Below, piece after piece: positions 59,139-64,000 of a stretch of 64,000 nucleotides of DNA; position 1 is the first letter of the stretch; every line of letters begins with the position of its first letter. The stretch comes from Agrilactobacillus fermenti (GTDB lineage Bacteria; Bacillota; Bacilli; Lactobacillales; Lactobacillaceae), in assembly GCF_021030645.1 (NCBI RefSeq), contig NZ_JACGCJ010000012.1, positions 17,731-81,730 of the forward strand, read 5' to 3'. A program made the position numbers and the translations under genes. Under the pieces are notes generated by a model that was given only the letters and a program-made list of their open reading frames with translations, was not told the DNA's origin and made no database searches.

Positions 59139-60296
59139 ATGAGTAAAGAAATGATAGAGGCCTTAGACGCGCTCGAGCGTGAAAAAGGTGTAAAAAAAGA
59201 AGTTGTTATCGAAGCTTTAGAAGCAGCTTTGGTTTCAGCTTATAAACGTAATTACGGACAGGCGCAAAATGTTGAAGTTGACTTTGATGCAAAAAAAGGT
59301 GATATTCACGTTTATGCCGTCAAAGAGGTAACTGAAGAAGTCTTTGATTCTCGCCTTGAAGTTAGTCTCAAAGACGCACTCAATAAGAATAAGGGCTATG
59401 AAGTCGGTGATCACATAAAATTTGAAGTGACCCCCAAAGACTTCGGCCGTATTGCTGCTCAAACTGCAAAGCAAGTAATTATGCAACGGGTGCGTGAAGC
59501 GGAGCGTAGTATTGTCTATAATGAATATAGTCAGTATGAAAATGAGATCATGCAAGGTGTCGTTGAACGTCGGGATAACCGCTTTATTTACGTTAACTTA
59601 GGCCGTATTGAGGCTGTTTTAGGCCGACAAGATCAAATGCCGAATGAGGATTATCAACCCCATGACCGTATTAAAGTATACGTGACCAAAGTTGAGAATA
59701 CGACTAAGGGGCCACAGGTGTTTGTCAGTCGGACACATCCCGATTTAGTTAAACGCCTCTTTGAACAAGAAGTTCCAGAAATTTACGATGGCACGGTAGA
59801 AATCGTTTCTATTGCTCGAGAAGCAGGCGACCGCACTAAAATGGCTGTCAGATCAACAGACACTAATATTGATGCTGTCGGTACTTGCGTTGGCCCACGT
59901 GGACAACGAGTACAAGCAGTTGTCAATGAGCTCCATGGTGAAAATATGGATATTATCGAATACAAAGATGAGCCGCAAGACTATATTGCGAACGCTTTGA
60001 ATCCGGCTGAAGTTTTACGGGTTAGCTTTGATCCGACGAATGATCATGACTGTACTGTAATTGTGCCTGATGATCAGCTATCATTAGCAATTGGTAAAAA
60101 AGGTCAAAATGCACGTTTGGCTGCGAAGCTAACCGGTTATCGTATTGATATTGAACGGGAAAGCGACGTCGATGACACGACGATATCTTCAGAACCTGAC
60201 CAACTTTCTGAAAATGAACCACAAGTAGAAGATCAATCGTCAACTTCGGAGCAAAACGTAGCAACTGATGACACAGCTTCAAATGATGCAGAATAG
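59139..60296 (+). CDS. nusA: Transcription termination/antitermination factor NusA
   Basis: 385 residues. N-terminal RNA polymerase-binding domain (about 1-125), S1 domain (about 135-200), two KH domains (about 203-345) with VGPRGQRVQAVVNELHGENM and AIGKKGQNARLAAKLTGYRI. An acidic Ser/Glu-rich tail (about 350-385) replaces the E. coli C-terminal repeats. RBS AGGAAGGG. Confidence 0.96.
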   Translation: MSKEMIEALDALEREKGVKKEVVIEALEAALVSAYKRNYGQAQNVEVDFDAKKGDIHVYAVKEVTEEVFDSRLEVSLKDALNKNKGYEVGDHIKFEVTPKDFGRIAAQTAKQVIMQRVREAERSIVYNEYSQYENEIMQGVVERRDNRFIYVNLGRIEAVLGRQDQMPNEDYQPHDRIKVYVTKVENTTKGPQVFVSRTHPDLVKRLFEQEVPEIYDGTVEIVSIAREAGDRTKMAVRSTDTNIDAVGTCVGPRGQRVQAVVNELHGENMDIIEYKDEPQDYIANALNPAEVLRVSFDPTNDHDCTVIVPDDQLSLAIGKKGQNARLAAKLTGYRIDIERESDVDDTTISSEPDQLSENEPQVEDQSSTSEQNVATDDTASNDAE

Positions 60297-60306
60297 GTGA
60301 TTTAAG

Positions 60307-60603
60307 ATGAAAAAACGTAAAATTCCTATGCGTAAAGATATCTTAACTGAAGAAATGCAACCCAAGAAATCGATGGTCCGTATTGTCAAAAATAAAGAAG
60401 GCGAGATTTCTTTGGATCCAACTGGCAAGAAACCGGGCCGTGGTGCCTATGTTTCCTTGAATCCAGAAGCTGTTAAAGCAGCCAAAGCTAAGAAAACGAT
60501 TGATCGTGTTTTCGAAGCTAAAATTCCGGAATCATTTTACGATGAGCTTTTTGAATACGTTGATCATCAAAAAGCACGGCAGGAGCTTTTCGGTAATGAT
60601 TAA
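60307..60603 (+). CDS. ylxR: YlxR family RNA-binding protein (RnpM)
   Basis: 98 residues. KKRKIPMRKDILTEEMQPKK, then RIVKNKEGEISLDPTGKKPG and RGAYVS define the family. The Cys-containing 'RKCxxC' form seen in some relatives is replaced by RKD, as I recall for other Lactobacillales. Recent work links YlxR to RNase P. The stop overlaps the ATG of ylxQ by one base (TAATG). Confidence 0.93.
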   Translation: MKKRKIPMRKDILTEEMQPKKSMVRIVKNKEGEISLDPTGKKPGRGAYVSLNPEAVKAAKAKKTIDRVFEAKIPESFYDELFEYVDHQKARQELFGND

Positions 60604-60905
60604 TGGATGAAAATACACAAAAATTAATGAACTTGTTAGGTTTAGCCATGCGTGCTGGTAAGATTATTACTGGTGAATCAATGGTTCAACAAGCACTTGT
60701 CAATGGCAAGTTAGCATTAGTTTATGTTGCCCAGGATACTGGTGCTAGTACCAAGAAAAAATTTAAAGACAAAACAGAATTTTATCATGTACCCATACAT
60801 GACGAATTAACAACTGAGCAGATCACCCAAGCAATTGGCCGTCCAAGAAAGATTCTTGGGATTACCGATAAAGGCTTTGCAAAAGGTATGGTGAAGCTCA
60901 TGTAA
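60603..60905 (+). CDS. ylxQ: L7Ae-family K-turn-binding protein YlxQ
   Basis: 100 residues. LMNLLGLAMRAGKIITGESM, ALVYVAQDTGAST and the closing LGITDKGFAKGMVKLM fit the L7Ae/L30e/S12e fold. It binds kink-turn RNA in Bacillus relatives, with an unclear cellular role. It lies between ylxR and infB as in most Firmicutes. Confidence 0.93.
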   Translation: MDENTQKLMNLLGLAMRAGKIITGESMVQQALVNGKLALVYVAQDTGASTKKKFKDKTEFYHVPIHDELTTEQITQAIGRPRKILGITDKGFAKGMVKLM

Positions 60906-60923
60906 AATAAGGAGCGTGAAGAT

Positions 60924-63431
60924 ATGGGGAAAAAAAGAATTTATGAATTTGCAAAAGAATTAAACTTACCGAGTAAAACAGTCGTTGAAGCGGCACAAAA
61001 AGCTGGTTTAAGTGTTAAGAACCATATGGCGGCAATCGACAGTACTCAAGAACAACAGATCCGTACGGCATTAAAACCACAAAATACGGCCGCAAAAACA
61101 CCCCATAATACCAATATAGCAAGTCATAATACTCATAAGAATGGTCAACACGCCGCCCATTCAGAACAACAAAATCATGGCAACCAGCAACAATCGCGTT
61201 CACAGAAATCTGTCGCGAGTCAACCTCATCACTCTAATAATCAAACAAGGCAGGCTAATCATCGAATGCAGAGCAATTCAGCTAAGCAAAACACTCGATC
61301 TAACGAACGCAACCATTCTTCTAACAATCGGAACCAGTCAAATACCAATCGACCGCAAGGACAACAAGGCCGGCCACAAACAACTCAGAATAACAATCAC
61401 AGTAACGTAAATAGAACACAGCGGCCAAGCAACAACCAAACACAAGGTCAAAGTACCCGAACACAAGGGTCTACTTCGGGGACACAAAATCGTACTACTA
61501 ATAATAACAATAATCAAAGTAATAATCGCAATCGCAACAATAATAACCGTGGTGGCTGGAGTAACAATAATAATCGGAATCAATACGGTAATCGACGTCG
61601 TAATAACAAGAAAAACCGCCGGCGAGATAACACACCTAAGAAACCAATGCCACAACGTAAAGATCGGCCATTGCCTAAAGTATTGCTCTATACAGAAGGT
61701 ATGAATGCGCAAGATTTAGGTAAGATCTTGCACAGAGAGCCAGCTGAAATCGTTAAAAAGTTATTTATGCTAGGCGTCATGACGAATCAAAACCAATCGT
61801 TAGGCAAAGATGCCATTGAATTATTGGCAGCAGATTATGGTATTGATGCGCAAGAAAAAGTGGAAGAAGATATTAGTGATTTGGATCGTATCTTTAATGA
61901 AGAATCACATAATCAAGACCACTTAGAAGCACGCCCACCTGTTGTAACGATCATGGGTCACGTTGATCATGGTAAAACAACATTATTGGATAAATTACGT
62001 CATACCCATGTAACCGAAGGTGAAGCCGGAGGAATCACGCAACACATTGGTGCCTATCAGGTTAAATTGAATAATCGCGTGATTACTTTCTTGGATACGC
62101 CAGGACACGCTGCTTTCACAAATATGCGTGCGCGTGGTGCTGATGTCACAGATATCATCATTTTAGTGGTTGCCGCTGATGACGGGGTCATGCCACAAAC
62201 AATTGAAGCAATCAACCATGCTAAAGCAGCGCATGCACCGATTATTGTTGCTGTTAATAAGATTGATAAACCTGGCGCTAATCCTAACCATGTAATGGAA
62301 CAATTGACGGAATATGGTCTGATCCCTGAAAGCTGGGGCGGCGATACAATTTTCGTTGAAATTTCAGCTAAATTTGGCAAAAATATCGATGAATTATTGG
62401 AAATGGTGCTTCTTGAAGCCGATATGTTAGAATTGAAAGCTAATCCAGATCAAAAAGCAGTCGGAACAGTTTTAGAAGCACGTTTAGACAAGGGTAAAGG
62501 CCCAGTAGCTTCCCTCTTGGTCCAACAGGGGACATTGCATGTTGGAGATCCTATCGTTGTCGGCAATACTTTTGGCCGCGTTCGAGTCATGACAAATGAT
62601 CGAGGTCGACGTGTAAAAGAGGCTTTGCCATCTGAACCAGTTGAAATTACTGGGTTGAATGACGTGCCAGCGGCAGCTGATAAATTTGCTGTTTATGAAG
62701 ATGAAAAAACAGCACGTTCAGCTGGTGAAGAACGTGCTAAGAAAGCACTCTTAGAAGAACGTAGTCATACCACGCACGTTACGTTGGACAACCTCTTTGA
62801 GTCAATGAAGCAGGGCGAACTTAAAGAAGTTGACATTATCATTAAGGGTGATGTTCAAGGTTCTGTCGAAGCGTTAGCGAATAGTTTACAAAAAATTGAT
62901 GTCGAAGGTGTTCGTGTAAATATCATCCACCAAGCTGTTGGGGCAATCAATGAAAGTGATGTGACTTTGGCGGCAGCAAGTCAAGCTATTATTATTGGCT
63001 TCAATGTTCGGCCAACGGCTAATGCTAAATCCCAAGCTGATATGGATAATGTTGATATTCGTCTTTATAATGTCATTTACAATGCCATTGAAGAGGTAGA
63101 GTCCGCCATGAAGGGTATGTTGGAACCAACTTACCAAGAAAAAGTTACTGGTAATCTGCAAGTACGTGAGACTTATAAAGTGTCTAAAGTTGGGACGATT
63201 GCTGGTGCTTATGTCAATAGTGGTTACATTACTCGCGACTCAGGTATTCGGTTGATTCGTAATGGCATCGTTATTTACGAAGGTAAGTTAGCTTCGTTAA
63301 AACGATTTAAAGATGATGTGAAAGAAGTTCGCCAAGGCTTCGAATGTGGCTTAACGATTGAAAACTATAATGACATTAAAGTTGACGATGAGATTGAAGC
63401 TTATGTCATGGAAGAAGTACCAGCAAAATAG
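60924..63431 (+). CDS. infB: Translation initiation factor IF-2
   Basis: 835 residues. A short N-terminal IF2-N helix motif ([19 protein letters not shown]) is followed by a disordered region (about 50-235) dominated by Asn, Gln, Ser, His and Arg. Next come a second IF2-N (about 250-310) and the GTPase: [20 protein letters not shown] (about 342), DTPGHAAF and NKIDKP, then domains II-IV. It places initiator tRNA on the 30S subunit. RBS AAGGAGCG. Confidence 0.97.
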   Translation: MGKKRIYEFAKELNLPSKTVVEAAQKAGLSVKNHMAAIDSTQEQQIRTALKPQNTAAKTPHNTNIASHNTHKNGQHAAHSEQQNHGNQQQSRSQKSVASQPHHSNNQTRQANHRMQSNSAKQNTRSNERNHSSNNRNQSNTNRPQGQQGRPQTTQNNNHSNVNRTQRPSNNQTQGQSTRTQGSTSGTQNRTTNNNNNQSNNRNRNNNNRGGWSNNNNRNQYGNRRRNNKKNRRRDNTPKKPMPQRKDRPLPKVLLYTEGMNAQDLGKILHREPAEIVKKLFMLGVMTNQNQSLGKDAIELLAADYGIDAQEKVEEDISDLDRIFNEESHNQDHLEARPPVVTIMGHVDHGKTTLLDKLRHTHVTEGEAGGITQHIGAYQVKLNNRVITFLDTPGHAAFTNMRARGADVTDIIILVVAADDGVMPQTIEAINHAKAAHAPIIVAVNKIDKPGANPNHVMEQLTEYGLIPESWGGDTIFVEISAKFGKNIDELLEMVLLEADMLELKANPDQKAVGTVLEARLDKGKGPVASLLVQQGTLHVGDPIVVGNTFGRVRVMTNDRGRRVKEALPSEPVEITGLNDVPAAADKFAVYEDEKTARSAGEERAKKALLEERSHTTHVTLDNLFESMKQGELKEVDIIIKGDVQGSVEALANSLQKIDVEGVRVNIIHQAVGAINESDVTLAAASQAIIIGFNVRPTANAKSQADMDNVDIRLYNVIYNAIEEVESAMKGMLEPTYQEKVTGNLQVRETYKVSKVGTIAGAYVNSGYITRDSGIRLIRNGIVIYEGKLASLKRFKDDVKEVRQGFECGLTIENYNDIKVDDEIEAYVMEEVPAK

Positions 63432-63464
63432 TTTTTAAGACGCAATCTACGGGAGGGTTACTTG

Positions 63465-63821
63465 ATGAAACATCGCATTGGCAGAGTAGAACAACAAATC
63501 AATCGTGAAGTAACCGATATTTTATTAAAGAAAATTCGTGATCCCCGGGTGACTGGAGTCACGATCACAGGTGTTGATCTTTCAGGTGATTTACAGCACT
63601 GCAAAATCTACTATTCAATTCTTTCTGAGAAAGCAAGTGACGTTGAAAAGGCACAGGCTGGCTTAGATAAAGCAAAAGGATTGATTCGTAGCGAGTTAGG
63701 TCAACGAATAAAATTATTTAAAGTGCCAGAATTAACATTTTTACAAGATAAATCGGTTCAGTACGGTGAGCGCATTGATGAATTGATCCGAAAACTGCAC
63801 GAATCTGAACAATCTAACTAA
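63465..63821 (+). CDS. rbfA: Ribosome-binding factor A
   Basis: 118 residues from ATG 63465 (RBS GGGAGGG; the TTG just before is too close). RIGRVEQQINREVTDILLKK, IRDPRVTGVTITGVDLSGDL and SVQYGERIDELIRKL are family-specific. A KH-like fold that binds immature 30S; RsgA (24796) releases it. Last gene of the operon, with a strong terminator. Confidence 0.96.
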   Translation: MKHRIGRVEQQINREVTDILLKKIRDPRVTGVTITGVDLSGDLQHCKIYYSILSEKASDVEKAQAGLDKAKGLIRSELGQRIKLFKVPELTFLQDKSVQYGERIDELIRKLHESEQSN

Positions 63822-63835
63822 ATAATTTAAATTAA

Positions 63836-63874
63836 AACATCAAATCTATTGCTCAACGGATTTGATGTTTTTTT
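63836..63874 (+). terminator. Intrinsic terminator after rbfA
   Basis: AAACATCAAATC and GATTTGATGTTT arms, loop with TATTGCTCAACG, then T4 or more. It ends one base before the group II intron. Confidence 0.9.
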
Positions 63875-63875
63875 A

Positions 63876-64000
63876 GTGCGCCCGGCATGGGCGCTAACTT
63901 GGTGGTGAAAGTCCACTATAGACCGTAGTAGTCGGAACTATTAGTTGAGGACAAGGGTGTCCACCGTGAGGTGGAATCTGAAGGAAGTCTAAAGCAAAGT
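63876..64000 (+). mobile_element. 5' end of a bacterial group II intron (partial)
   Basis: The intron starts GTGCGCCCGGCATGGGCG and continues with TTGGTGGTGAAAGTCCAC, GACCGTAGTAG and GACAAGGGTGTCC followed by ACCGTGAGGTGGAATCTGAA GGAAG. These are the conserved domain I segments of bacterial group II introns, including the start GUGCG boundary. The window ends before the reverse transcriptase ORF and domains V-VI. It stands directly behind the rbfA terminator hairpin and U-run, a site type favoured by class C introns, though the subclass cannot be settled here. Confidence 0.88.

Noticed and set aside
59235..59555. 106-codon minus-strand frame inside nusA
   Set aside because: It is fully antisense to conserved nusA codons, without an RBS or family resemblance.
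61480..61620. AAT/AAC repeats as a possible tandem-repeat or CRISPR-like array
   Set aside because: They are codon runs for Asn within infB, irregular in spacing, without spacers.

Overview
This window is a low-to-mid GC Firmicutes chromosome segment that is almost certainly from a member of the Lactobacillaceae. The gene order (rplU-prp-rpmA, yqhY-nusB-folD-xseAB-ispA-tlyA-argR-recN, gmk-rpoZ-coaBC-priA-fmt-rsmB-stp-prkC-rsgA-rpe-thiN, yloU-fakA-recG-plsX-acpP-rnc-smc-ftsY-ylxM-ffh-rpsP-khpA-rimM-trmD-rplS, lexA/ynzC-yneF, rpsB-tsf-pyrH-frr-uppS-cdsA-rseP-proS-polC, rimP-nusA-ylxR-ylxQ-infB-rbfA) is the classic lactobacillus housekeeping order. Strong AGGAGG-type ribosome binding sites, many TTG starts, PolC-type polymerase and a PASTA kinase agree with this. 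The species cannot be fixed from the sequence alone.

Layout: positions 1-4.3 kb are accessory. They hold the start of a phage-type integrase whose reading frame is broken, a small gene with an SOS box, two DUF5067-like membrane-anchored proteins around a DUF4870 membrane protein, and a TetR regulator operon. From 4.3 to 63.8 kb the window is core: ribosomal proteins with their leader RNAs, ribosome maturation factors (Prp, RimM, RimP, RbfA, TlyA, RsmB, TrmD), the SRP pathway (FtsY, YlxM, Ffh), phospholipid and isoprenoid synthesis (PlsX, AcpP, FakA, CdsA, UppS, IspA, a PlsC-like enzyme), replication and repair (XseAB, RecN, PriA, RecG, Smc, PolC, LexA) and Ser/Thr phospho-signalling (Stp, PrkC). 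Genes are packed with overlaps of 4-23 bases or gaps under 40 bases, and separated into transcription units by clear intrinsic terminators. The last 125 bases are the 5' end of a group II intron inserted directly behind the rbfA terminator.

The most interesting points are these. (1) An SOS-controlled short gene at 14338-14675 (minus strand) has a strong promoter with one LexA box in its spacer and a second box before its RBS, and its frame is broken at an A-run that is also a canonical -1 slippery heptamer. (2) SOS boxes sit at recN, lexA and the prophage-side gene, so a small LexA regulon can be read from the window. (3) rsmB seems to start at a non-canonical ATT codon overlapping the fmt stop. 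(4) A group II intron sits behind a terminator hairpin. (5) The nusA operon has a promoter followed by a terminator in its leader. (6) efp is missing from its common place between pepP and yqhY. (7) A structured leader lies in front of rpsB.
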